A stretch of DNA of 64,000 bases, from the NCBI GenBank assembly GCA_946404495.1, contig CAMJDT010000004.1:1-64000 (forward strand), read 5' to 3'. Both the position numbers and the translations under genes were made by a program. Position 1 is the stretch's first letter, and each line of letters begins with the position of its first letter. Source of the DNA: an uncultured Bacteroidales bacterium. GTDB lineage: Bacteria; Bacteroidota; Bacteroidia; Bacteroidales; Paludibacteraceae. Positions 1 through 6,307 of this stretch are shown here, piece by piece. The notes under the pieces are model-generated. The model saw nothing but the letters and a program-made list of their open reading frames with translations. It did no database searches and was not told the DNA's origin.

Positions 1-125
1 TTTTTAAGATACCAATCCAGTAAACGAGTCAACCTTTTTCAGGTTTAGTCACCGAGTCAATCCCGAACCGATCCTAGACCTTTCCCGAGTCAATCTCGAT
101 CCAATTCCGAGCCTTTTTCGAGATG
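1..125. repeat. GACTCG-type degenerate word repeat
   Basis: On the minus strand this stretch reads as degenerate repeats of words such as GACTCGGGA, GGATCGG and TCTCGA. The same word family is on the plus strand at about 2756-2800, 5015-5050 and 5340-5440. No gene is visible. It forms the left edge of the repeat-rich island. Confidence 0.6.
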
Positions 126-173
126 TTAACTTTGAAAAAAAGTGCAGATTTTCATGTGAATATTGCAAAAATA

Positions 174-205
174 TTTGCGTATATCAGAAAAAAGCAGTAC
201 CTTTG
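174..205 (+). promoter_or_regulatory. Bacteroidota promoter of unit A
   Basis: TTTGC (174-178) and TACCTTTG (198-205) are the -33 and -7 elements, 19 nt apart. The block TATTTGCGTATATCAGAAAA is nearly identical to the promoters at 1316, 3262 and 3620. Transcription should begin near 211, about 18 nt before the ATG at 229. Confidence 0.8.
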
Positions 206-228
206 CAGCGAAGAAACTAACTATAATT

Positions 229-360
229 ATGGATAGGCCGATTTTCATAGAGTACAACACGCCTGAGGAACGTGCGGATGCGTTCCGCAGAATGATTCAT
301 TTACGCGAGGAGTGGGAAGAACATATTCGGCAGGTGAAGGCAGCGAAGCAAATGGCATGA
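229..360 (+). CDS. small antitoxin-like protein
   Basis: A 43-residue protein beginning MDRPIFIEYN and ending in a charged helix rich in Arg, Glu and Lys. I do not recognise the family. The ATG at 229 is chosen because the promoter -7 element lies at 198-205, which rules out in-frame starts further upstream. The stop overlaps the next ATG by 4 nt (ATGA), so the two genes should be translationally coupled. A tiny charged protein directly upstream of and coupled to a larger gene is the usual antitoxin position, but the role is inferred from layout only. Confidence 0.6.
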   Translation: MDRPIFIEYNTPEERADAFRRMIHLREEWEEHIRQVKAAKQMA

Positions 361-869
361 TGCACCTTTCTGTCGAAAATATTAACCGTACATCTCCGTA
401 TCCGGTAGAGGCAATCGATGAATTGTCTGTTTCGTTTGTGACTGATAATGGAGTATGCTATGATGTAGGCTTTTATGCAGATACATTTTTATCATTATTA
501 GAGGGTGCATACCATTTCTATATCAGCAATGCTAATCATCAACATGCTCCCAATGATCCTAAAATTCTACAGACGATAACGGCGGTTATAGAGGAGTTTT
601 TTCGTAACGATCCGTTGGTAATGTTGTATATCTGCGATCCGCGTGATCGTCGTCAAGCAGCTCGTAATCGTTTGTATCTATACTGGTTTGATAATTATAT
701 TTTTAATAGCGATTACCGTTTTTATAGTGAATCGGTGGAGTTTGAATCGGTAGACTACTACGCGGGGCTCATTATGCGTAAAGACAATCCATACTATGAA
801 GAAGTAGTCAGCACCTTCCATAAAAACGTTGCAAACCTACCAGAACAAATGGTAGGTAATAAAGAATAA
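357..869 (+). CDS. DUF6169-like protein, possible toxin partner
   Basis: A 170-residue soluble protein with no signal peptide. The order of features, a TDNGVCYDVGF strand, then LYICDPRDRRQAARNRLY followed by a Trp-Phe-rich segment, matches what I remember of the Bacteroidota family DUF6169, whose function is unknown. Start choice: ATG 357 overlaps the previous stop as ATGA; the next codon, ATG 360, is an equally possible start, and the longer in-frame extension runs through the preceding gene. Pairing with a 43-aa upstream protein under one promoter suggests a toxin-antitoxin-like operon, which is an inference. Confidence 0.7.
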   Translation: MMHLSVENINRTSPYPVEAIDELSVSFVTDNGVCYDVGFYADTFLSLLEGAYHFYISNANHQHAPNDPKILQTITAVIEEFFRNDPLVMLYICDPRDRRQAARNRLYLYWFDNYIFNSDYRFYSESVEFESVDYYAGLIMRKDNPYYEEVVSTFHKNVANLPEQMVGNKE

Positions 870-1130
870 TACATCTTCTGTTTTTTGTGTACTTTTGCAC
901 CCGATTTGGGTGCATTGAGCGCAGCGCGCGCACATATACGTGTACACAAATCACGGATCCAATCTACGCCGGTCTCCTTGGAATAATGACGACATGACGG
1001 TTTCCGGGAAGGGGGAATGCGGCGATAAGCCCTTTAAATACGGGCATTCCGGACGAAACCGACAAACCGTCAAACCGTCACGGCAAAAAATGAAAAGCGA
1101 CAAAGCGACATGACGAAAAATGAAGTGAGA
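870..1130. other. intergenic stretch with nested hairpins
   Basis: No gene seen. Two predicted stems are nested: TGTGTAC (886-892) with GTACACA (942-948), enclosing TGCACCC (896-902) with GGGTGCA (908-914). A further pair, GGAATGC with GCATTCC, lies around 1015-1055. From about 1060 the sequence becomes word repeats (AACCGTCA, GCGACA). It may end the transcript of unit A. Confidence 0.45.
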
Positions 1131-1213
1131 CTATGATACTTTGAAACTTTGGTGAAACTTTCTTAGGTATAGTAAAATAAGGAGATTTGAGAGAAAGTAT
1201 CAAAGTTTCATAC
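1131..1213. repeat. large imperfect palindrome, copy 1
   Basis: The left arm from 1133 (ATGATACTTTGAAACTTT) and the right arm ending at 1212 (AAAGTATCAAAGTTTCAT) can pair over about 19 positions with two mismatches. The loop contains GTAAAATAAGGAGAT. A copy with different arm words but the same flanks and loop is at 5219-5310. Confidence 0.6.
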
Positions 1214-1269
1214 AAAAAAAATGAAAAGGACAAAAGGACAAATGGACATAAAATCGAGCCAAAAATGAT

Positions 1270-1347
1270 AAATCTGCAGCGAAAGTGCAGATTTTTTGAT
1301 TTTTATATCAAAATATTTGCGTATATCGGAAAAAAGCAGTACCTTTG
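1270..1347 (+). promoter_or_regulatory. terminator-promoter module of unit B
   Basis: AAATCTGCA (1270-1278) pairs with TGCAGATTT (1286-1294) and is followed by a T run, so it can stop incoming transcripts. It is followed at once by a promoter: TTTGC at 1316-1320 and TACCTTTG at 1340-1347. Near-identical modules are at 3217 and 3574. Confidence 0.75.
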
Positions 1348-1374
1348 CCGCGCAAAGGTTTGCAGGAAACGAAA

Positions 1375-1680
1375 ATGCCAAGTGTTGATGTGCAAAATAT
1401 GATTCCGCAGATACGCGAGTACCTCGCTACTCAACCGGTTGAACGAGCCTATTTATTCGGCTCCTGTTCGCGTGGAGAAGAACGACCGGATAGTGATGTG
1501 GATATATTGGTCGCATTAGACCACTCTAAACCGATAGGTATGCGGTACTTCCAAATGATTACTGACTTGGAAGATAAACTTGGCAGAACCGTGGACTTGG
1601 TAACGGAAGACGGACTTAAATCCTATGCGCGTCCATATGTTAATCACGATAAAATAATGATTTATGAGAGAGCGCATTAG
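1375..1680 (+). CDS. mntA: MntA-type nucleotidyltransferase (antitoxin of HepT/MntA)
   Basis: A 101-residue minimal nucleotidyltransferase. The family signature is complete: Gly29-Ser30, then Asp41 and Asp43 in SDVDILV, with a later VDLVTE strand supplying the third acidic position. In known HepT-MntA pairs MntA adenylylates a Tyr of the HepT RNase and silences it. ATG 1375 is chosen because the promoter -7 element is at 1340-1347, upstream of this start and overlapping the next in-frame start. The downstream partner is only a remnant (1664-1750), so this looks like an orphaned antitoxin. Confidence 0.85.
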   Translation: MPSVDVQNMIPQIREYLATQPVERAYLFGSCSRGEERPDSDVDILVALDHSKPIGMRYFQMITDLEDKLGRTVDLVTEDGLKSYARPYVNHDKIMIYERAH

Positions 1681-1750
1681 GGATAAGGAACGATTGGAGC
1701 ATATCATTACTGATGACGAACTAACACTAATATGGGCAAACTGGCGTTAA
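1664..1750 (+). pseudogene. hepT: truncated HepT N-terminus
   Basis: This frame opens inside the end of mntA, as HepT genes commonly do, and encodes MRERIRDKERLEHII, which matches the usual HepT N-terminus. After about 16 residues the similarity ends and the frame stops at 1750 after 28 codons; full HepT is about 110 residues. The conserved catalytic Arg/His motif and the adenylylated Tyr of HepT are therefore absent. The break lies near 1710, shortly before the start of the DUF4160 gene, so replacement of the rest of hepT by another gene pair is likely. Confidence 0.7.
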
Positions 1751-2043
1751 TATTGTGCTTTATTTTGGCGGTCTTTCCGTCTGATGCGACAGAGAACAGG
1801 CGGCACGTACACGTCATTTACAAAGGTAAAAAACGCAGCAAGACTCATCGAGGTAATACCGTTGCTAAGATTTGGATAGAAAGGGATGGCTTGAAGTGCA
1901 TAGAAATTGATTGGTCGAACCTCACCGCACAAGAAGATGCGGATATTATGAATGCTATTGACAAGAATTGGGAAACCATCAATCGACAAATTGACAAGGT
2001 TTTCGCAGGAAACAAAGTGACTATATTAAAATTAGACAAGTAA
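1732..2043 (+). CDS. DUF4160-like protein
   Basis: A 103-residue protein. HVHV near residue 25, then AKIWIE, CIEIDWSNL and a helix with NAIDKNWETI follow the DUF4160 pattern of an HxHV strand, an AKxWI strand and an I..I...N helix. DUF4160 genes are often paired with DUF2442 genes, as here, and such pairs are suspected toxin-antitoxin modules; I know of no established function for this one. The start ATG 1732 lies inside the hepT remnant in another frame, and the first 20 residues are hydrophobic and uncertain, so the true N-terminus may have been altered at the junction. Confidence 0.65.
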   Translation: MGKLALILCFILAVFPSDATENRRHVHVIYKGKKRSKTHRGNTVAKIWIERDGLKCIEIDWSNLTAQEDADIMNAIDKNWETINRQIDKVFAGNKVTILKLDK

Positions 2044-2047
2044 AACA

Positions 2048-2287
2048 ATGTGCAAGTTAAGAGACACTAATTTGGGTATTCGCAAGCTCGCTTTTGGCGA
2101 GAAACGCGGTAAGATGGCTGTGTATTTGACAGACGGGCGCGAGGTACTTGTGCCAATTGGTTTGTTCCCTGACATCAAGCGAATGAGTAGCGCACAGCGT
2201 GAGGATTGGATGATTTTGGATGACCAGTTCTTTACGTTTGATGCAACCAGCAGAATCTATTCCGTCAAGGATGTTCTGCACGTATAA
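2048..2287 (+). CDS. DUF2442 domain protein
   Basis: A 79-residue protein 4 nt after the DUF4160 gene. It shows the DUF2442 core: a DGREVLVPIGLFPDI strand-turn, then SSAQREDW, then a strand pair ending FDATSRIYSVKDVL. This small fold is commonly encoded next to DUF4160 and is thought to act as the antitoxin-like partner, with function inferred only from pairing. It is the last gene of the unit and is followed after 33 nt by the structured element starting at 2321. Confidence 0.75.
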   Translation: MCKLRDTNLGIRKLAFGEKRGKMAVYLTDGREVLVPIGLFPDIKRMSSAQREDWMILDDQFFTFDATSRIYSVKDVLHV

Positions 2288-2320
2288 CGAACCGTCCACT
2301 CCTGAGACGTAAAATCGGGA

Positions 2321-2640
2321 ACGCTGGTGCCGACAGCGTAAAAAAGCGGTGACATAGAATAGCGTTTATTGACGCTTTGCGTTTGGCTAAACGGAACTTC
2401 GCAACTTTCGGATTTAGAGTCAGATCAAAGAAACCAATAGATGCCTATCGGGTATGACTATACCCTCTCCTTGCGTATTTCCTGGCAAGGGAGTTGTCAT
2501 ATCGGCGTAGGTTAACTGTTGTTTATTGACTCTAAAGGTAATGCGAAGACCTCGTTTAGCAAGTAAGCAACACGTGGTCTACGCTTTTTATATGTATATA
2601 TGTGAGCGGGCACATACATTTGATAGAGAATGTGCCGTTT
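2321..2640 (+). ncRNA. candidate structured RNA element, copy 1
   Basis: Predicted helices, in order: ACGCTG (2321-2326) with CAGCGT (2334-2339); a long-range 10-bp helix TTTAGAGTCA (2413-2422) with TGACTCTAAA (2527-2536); inside it TATGAC (2453-2458) with GTCATA (2496-2501) and a CCTTGC/GCAAGG stem; then GCGAAGACC (2543-2551) with GGTCTACGC (2576-2584); then GGCACAT (2609-2615) with ATGTGCC (2630-2636). The copy at 4537 keeps these helices with different bases. I match it to no RNA family I know. No promoter of its own is visible; it may be the 3' end of the upstream mRNA. The strand is assumed from the upstream genes. Confidence 0.6.
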
Positions 2641-3211
2641 AGAACAGGATCACCACGGGACCATGTACCGAGGAGCTTACAAAGAGAACAAAAGGACCAA
2701 GTGAGGATCAGGCAAAAAAGGAACAGGCCGGAACAAGCATAGCACGACGGAAAATGACTCGAGATTGGATCGGGATTTTCTCGAGAATGGCTCGGAAAAG
2801 TTGCAGAAAAGGACAAATGGACAAAAAGGACTAAGTAACAATACAAGAACGATACAAGCTGGATACAAGTACAATACAGGTAGAGTAGCAAAATTGAGTA
2901 AGAAAGTGATGAGGGACCAAGTGGGGACCAAGCTAAGCGGGAGACGAACTGAAAAAAGGAACAAGCCCAAAGGGGACAAGGTGAAAAAAGGAACAGGCTC
3001 TGAAGGGGACCGATTGAAAAAGGAATAGGCAGGGGATGCAAAAGTGCAAAAAGTGCAGAAAGTGCAAAGCAAATTTTAAAAGTGCCAGAGTGTCACGACA
3101 AAAATTGACTCGAGAAAAGCTCGTAAAAACCTCGTGAAAGGTTCGGGGGCGAGTTCGGAGGCAAGCAGAAAAGGACATATGGACAAAAAGGACATAAAAA
3201 CGAGTCAAAAA
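2641..3211. repeat. mixed word-repeat tract, block 1
   Basis: No credible gene. The tract is made of short degenerate words in clusters: GGACCAAGTG, AAAAAAGGAACAGGC, GACTCGAGA with GGCTCGGAA, GGACAAATGGACAAAAAGGA, GATACAAG/AATACAAG, and AAAGTGCA. Spacing is irregular, unlike CRISPR. The first 250 bases align to 4858-5130, so the block was duplicated with the structured element and then diverged. Confidence 0.7.
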
Positions 3212-3216
3212 TGATG

Positions 3217-3293
3217 AATCTGCATAGAAAGTGCAGATTTTTTGTTTTTTATGCCGAAATATTTGCGTATATCAGAAAAAAGTCGTAATTTTG
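3217..3293 (+). promoter_or_regulatory. terminator-promoter module of unit C
   Basis: AATCTGCA (3217-3224) pairs with TGCAGATT (3232-3239), followed by a T run. TTTGC at 3262-3266 and TAATTTTG at 3286-3293 form the promoter for the small gene at 3319. Confidence 0.75.
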
Positions 3294-3318
3294 CAGCGAA
3301 ATTGGAATATTGTGTACT

Positions 3319-3513
3319 ATGATGCAATTAGTCGACAGCAATGGTATCGTACTTCTCGAACGTGAGAAACCGAGTGCAATGAGAGCAAGCACTTTGCCCC
3401 TTCATGCCAAGCGCCTTTCGCATGGCATCAAGAAAACCGTCCATCCTGTGCTCATGAGCAAGGAGGAGTTTTTCGGTACTGTCATTAACAAAGCAGGCAA
3501 TGGCAGCATTTAA
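3319..3513 (+). CDS. orphan small protein, antitoxin-like position
   Basis: A 64-residue soluble protein starting MMQLVDSNGIVLLE and ending with an MSKEEFFGTVINKA helix. I do not recognise a family. It has its own promoter (-7 element 26 nt upstream), so expression is likely. Unlike its neighbours it has no second gene behind it: the next module begins about 60 nt later. The layout fits an antitoxin left after loss of its toxin. Two consecutive ATG codons (3319 and 3322) could serve as the start. Confidence 0.5.
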   Translation: MMQLVDSNGIVLLEREKPSAMRASTLPLHAKRLSHGIKKTVHPVLMSKEEFFGTVINKAGNGSI

Positions 3514-3573
3514 GAAGGAGTACCCAAACTCTGTGGACTATTCAAAATGCCATAAAAATGAGTAAAAAGAGAT

Positions 3574-3651
3574 AAATCTGCAGCGAAAGTGCAGATTTTT
3601 TGTTTTTTATGCCGAAATATTTGCGTATATGAATAAAAAGTCGTAACTTTG
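3574..3651 (+). promoter_or_regulatory. terminator-promoter module of unit D
   Basis: AAATCTGCA (3574-3582) pairs with TGCAGATTT (3590-3598), with a following T run. TTTGC at 3620-3624 and TAACTTTG at 3644-3651 form the promoter. The sequence from 3574 to about 3630 is nearly identical to the unit C module. Confidence 0.75.
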
Positions 3652-3714
3652 CGGCGATTTTGGGATACTATGTATCCTTGTGACGAGAAACAACACAAGA
3701 AGGAGAACAAAACT

Positions 3715-3876
3715 ATGGCAAGACCGATCCGAGCAATCCCGACACTCTTCGGTAGAGATGCAGAAGCATTCCTGCGTGCAGCAGAGGCTACAGAAGCCAA
3801 TCCCGGTCGCATCTCTATTAGTAGTCATGACGTTGAACTTGTTCATCGAATGATGGCAGAAGCCAATATGCTATGA
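3715..3876 (+). CDS. antitoxin-like partner of GNAT protein
   Basis: A 53-residue protein beginning MARPIRAIPTLFGRDAEAFL and containing SSHDVELVHRMM. Its end overlaps the following acetyltransferase start as ATGA, giving translational coupling. Short proteins coupled upstream of a GNAT enzyme are typical of GNAT toxin-antitoxin operons, although this one lacks a clear ribbon-helix-helix signature. ATG 3715 is preferred over in-frame upstream codons, which lie too close to the -7 element and have no leader. The function is inferred from layout. Confidence 0.65.
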   Translation: MARPIRAIPTLFGRDAEAFLRAAEATEANPGRISISSHDVELVHRMMAEANML

Positions 3877-4490
3877 CCCAAGAAGAGCTGTTCCAATCCT
3901 GTGCATTGACAGAGTTAACTGATTCTGTCTTGTCTCAGTGTGAGCCATTCTCGTGTAATGAGGCTGACTTGGATGATTTCTTTGCGCATGATGCGTTAAC
4001 GTACCATCGTAAACTGATTGGACGCACCTATTTGTTTGTCAAACGAGACACTCCCCGTAAGATTGTAGTAGCGTTTACAATGGCAAACGATAGCATCCGT
4101 CTTACGAACAAGTTGAACGAGGAATCAAAAGAATTGTTTCTGGAGGAGGCTGAATTGCGCGACAAGGACATCAAGCGCTATCCCGGCATCTTGATTGGTC
4201 GTTTAGGCACTAATCAAGAGTTCGCAGGACAAGGCTATGGAACAGCAGTTATGGATTTTATCAAACATGTATTCCGCTTAGAGAAGCGTTCCGGATGCCG
4301 GTTCTTAATGGTAGATGCCCTCAACAACGATGCCACTATCAGTTACTACAAAAAGAACGGCTTCAAATATCTTATTGATGATGAACGATTGGAAGCCAAA
4401 TATGTTGGTATCGGTGTTGGACGTTTGCCCTTAAATACACGACTAATGTATTATGACTTGCTGAATCTTAAAATAGAAGATAATGACTAA
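3873..4490 (+). CDS. GNAT acetyltransferase, probable toxin
   Basis: A 205-residue GNAT-fold protein. The acetyl-CoA segment is ILIGRLGTNQEFAGQGYG at about residues 108-125; the P-loop position that is usually Gln or Arg is Ala, followed by the normal GQGYG turn. A later DALNNDATISYYKKNGFK segment is the conserved C-terminal strand-helix. Toxins of the TacT/AtaT type acetylate the amino acid on charged tRNA; the upstream coupled small gene and the N-terminal segment on Cys-rich FSCNEADLDDFF are consistent with that class, but the substrate cannot be read from sequence. The gene ends 46 nt before the second structured element. Confidence 0.75.
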   Translation: MTQEELFQSCALTELTDSVLSQCEPFSCNEADLDDFFAHDALTYHRKLIGRTYLFVKRDTPRKIVVAFTMANDSIRLTNKLNEESKELFLEEAELRDKDIKRYPGILIGRLGTNQEFAGQGYGTAVMDFIKHVFRLEKRSGCRFLMVDALNNDATISYYKKNGFKYLIDDERLEAKYVGIGVGRLPLNTRLMYYDLLNLKIEDND

Positions 4491-4536
4491 ATGGTCATAA
4501 AACAATACCATCTAACTTGCGGATGTAAATGCAAGT

Positions 4537-4857
4537 CGCTGGTGCCGACAGCGTAAAAAAGCGGTGACATAGAATAGCGTTTATTGACGCTTTGCGCTTG
4601 ATGGTCCGAAACTTCGCAACTTTCAGAATTCTAAATCAAACCAAGGTGAGCAATAGATGCCTATCGGGTATGACTATATACCCCTCCTTGCTATATATAG
4701 GCAGGAGGATTGTCATATCGGCGTAGGTTTCCTGTTGTTTATTTGATTTAGAAGGCAATGCGAAGGCCTCGGACTGTAGATAAACAGCACGAGGTCTGCG
4801 CTTTTTGTATGTATATACGTGAGCGGGCACATACATTTGATAGAGAATGTGCCGTTT
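4537..4857 (+). ncRNA. candidate structured RNA element, copy 2
   Basis: The same fold as copy 1: CGCTG (4537-4541) with CAGCG (4549-4553); CTAAATCAAA (4631-4640) with TTTGATTTAG (4742-4751); TATGAC (4669-4674) with GTCATA (4712-4717); CCTCCT with AGGAGG; AAGGCCTCG (4763-4771) with CGAGGTCT (4790-4797); GGCACAT (4826-4832) with ATGTGCC (4847-4853). The 10-bp helix is perfect in both copies although most of its bases differ, which is compensatory change. Loop segments such as CAATAGATGCCTATCGGG are unchanged. Confidence 0.6.
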
Positions 4858-5170
4858 AGAACAGGATCATAACGGGATCATGTACCGAGGAGCTTACAAA
4901 GAGAACAAAAGGACCAAGTGAGGATTAGGCAAAAAAGGAACAAGGTTTAGGGACGTGGGTTGAAAAAAGGAACAGGCTGCGATACAGGTGTAATACTACG
5001 GAAAATGTCTCGAGATTGGATCGGGATTTTCTCGAGAATGGCTCGGAAAAGTTGCAGAAAAGGAAACATGGACAAAAAGGACTAAGTAACAATACAAGCG
5101 CAATACAAGTAGGATATAAGTACAATACAAGGTTAAGGAGAGAAGAGTGCCAGAGTGCCACGACAAAAAT
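4858..5170. repeat. mixed word-repeat tract, block 2
   Basis: This tract aligns with 2641-2900 and then with the region around 3090-3115 (shared AGTGCCAGAG and CACGACAAAAA). It is made of GGACCAAGTG, AAAAAAGGAAC, CTCGAGA and AATACAAG words. No credible gene. Confidence 0.7.
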
Positions 5171-5218
5171 GAAAAGCGACAAAGCGACATAGCGACATGA
5201 CGAAAAATGAAGTGAGAC

Positions 5219-5310
5219 TATGAGACTATGAGATTTTGGTGAGACTTTGTCAGATGCCGTAAAATAAGGGGATCCGGGCAGAAAGTCTCAAAAGTCTCAA
5301 AAGTCTCATG
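5219..5310. repeat. large imperfect palindrome, copy 2
   Basis: The left arm repeats GAGACT and the right arm repeats AGTCTC; they can pair over about 30 positions. The loop contains GTAAAATAAGGGGATC. The upstream flank (GCGACAAAGCGACAT, then GACGAAAAATGAAGTGAGAC) is shared with 1096-1130. Where copy 1 has GAAAC/GATAC words, this copy has GAGAC on both arms. Confidence 0.6.
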
Positions 5311-5335
5311 CAAAAAACAACTGCGGAGATTTGGA

Positions 5336-5470
5336 CTCAAAACGACTCGAGAACGGTTCGAGAATGACTCGGGAAAAGTCTAGGATTGACTCGTAAACGG
5401 ATCGAAATTTTCTCGAGAATGGCTCGGAGAAGTCGGAGAAAAGGACAAATGGACAAATTGGACAGAGAAA
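5336..5470. repeat. GACTCG and GGACAA word repeats
   Basis: GACTCGAGAACGG, TTCGAGAATGACTCGG and TCTCGAGAATGGCTCGG words, then GGACAAATGGACAAATTGGAC. The tract runs into the coding region that follows. No promoter matching the -33/-7 consensus is seen before the next gene. Confidence 0.6.
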
Positions 5471-5484
5471 AAATAAAAATAGAA

Positions 5485-5964
5485 ATGGCAGAAGCCGAGA
5501 AGAAAAATATGGTACAGAAGACTATCATAGCGAATTACGGAGATTGGGATTTGGGTAAAACCAAGTCGATCAATCTGGCATATATGAAACTGAAGGAGAT
5601 ATCAACTATCCATGAAATTCTGCACACGGACAAAGATGATGTATGCGCTTTGCTGGTGATTAATGGCGTCAAGGTTGGAATATGTAGTCAAGGAGACCCT
5701 AGGTCGTGCCAAAAAGGTTGGATGAAAACCTTATATGATAAAGATTGCGCCATTATACTTGCTGCCTGCCGTTATGATGGAGCCACGGCAGAATTGATTG
5801 AGAGCTATATGGACAAGGGGTATCGACTTTTTAGGACATGTAATGCACGAATATACGAAAATGGCACTACCCCACGTGTTGCGCCGAAAGGGATATGTGA
5901 CCGTTTCAACGAACAATGGGCAGAGGAGATGGCGAGATTGATAGAGAGTTGGTGCTATGCGTAA
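5485..5964 (+). CDS. small P-loop NTPase-like protein
   Basis: A 159-residue soluble protein. GDWDLGKTK at residues 19-27 satisfies the Walker A pattern GxxxxGKT directly after a TIIANY strand, and AIILAACRYDG later could be the Walker B/sensor strand. I do not recognise the family. The frame is open upstream into repeat DNA, so the start is uncertain: ATG 5485 is used here and ATG 5509 (MVQKTIIANYG) is equally possible. The 3' end overlaps the next gene by 8 nt, so the two are cotranslated. An ATPase in a toxin/defence island may have a defence role, which is speculation. Confidence 0.6.
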   Translation: MAEAEKKNMVQKTIIANYGDWDLGKTKSINLAYMKLKEISTIHEILHTDKDDVCALLVINGVKVGICSQGDPRSCQKGWMKTLYDKDCAIILAACRYDGATAELIESYMDKGYRLFRTCNARIYENGTTPRVAPKGICDRFNEQWAEEMARLIESWCYA

Positions 5965-6250
5965 AGAAGAAAAAGTAACTAAAACTTTGGATATTATGAC
6001 AAGGGAACAAATTAGAACAGACATATTGTCTAAATTTCGGCAGGACGGAATAAAGCCAGGTCAAATGGTTCATCGCAACTATTGGAATAATACCTATCTA
6101 AAGAGGGCTTTGTCTGAAGAAAGAGATTTATTTTGGTCTGTAGTTGCTGATATGATTGACGAAGGATTGCTTGAAGGAGATTCTGCTTCAGTCAAGAGTT
6201 CTTATGGTATCAATTTGCAATTATCCGCCCTTGGGTATGAATATATCTAG
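5957..6250 (+). CDS. small winged-helix-like hypothetical protein
   Basis: A 97-residue protein overlapping the previous gene by 8 nt. A second in-frame ATG at 5996 gives MTREQIRTDILSKFRQDG. Predicted helix-helix-strand order (SVVADMIDEGLLEGD, then NLQLSALGYEYI) is typical of winged-helix segments, but no family is recognised. It probably works with the P-loop protein it is coupled to. Confidence 0.5.
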   Translation: MRKEEKVTKTLDIMTREQIRTDILSKFRQDGIKPGQMVHRNYWNNTYLKRALSEERDLFWSVVADMIDEGLLEGDSASVKSSYGINLQLSALGYEYI

Positions 6251-6307
6251 AGCACATTGCATTAGGTTGTAGTTACTAATAAAAGAAATAGCAAAAAAAT
6301 CAATAAT

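Noticed and set aside
2321..2640. tmRNA, RNase P RNA or a group II intron end
   Set aside because: No tRNA-like domain, no RNase P conserved core and no domain V signature were seen, and two copies lie within 2.3 kb.
2556..3208. Minus-strand reading frames rich in Phe, Ser and Pro
   Set aside because: They are translations of word repeats: the overlapping frames give similar low-complexity peptides and have no promoter or start context.
2641..5170. CRISPR array
   Set aside because: The repeats are degenerate, vary in length and lack regular spacers, and no cas genes are present.
1..5470. Classical integron cassette array
   Set aside because: No integrase is in the window and the palindromes lack clear attC core sites (GTTRRRY/RYYYAAC); only the cassette-like layout is kept as a finding.
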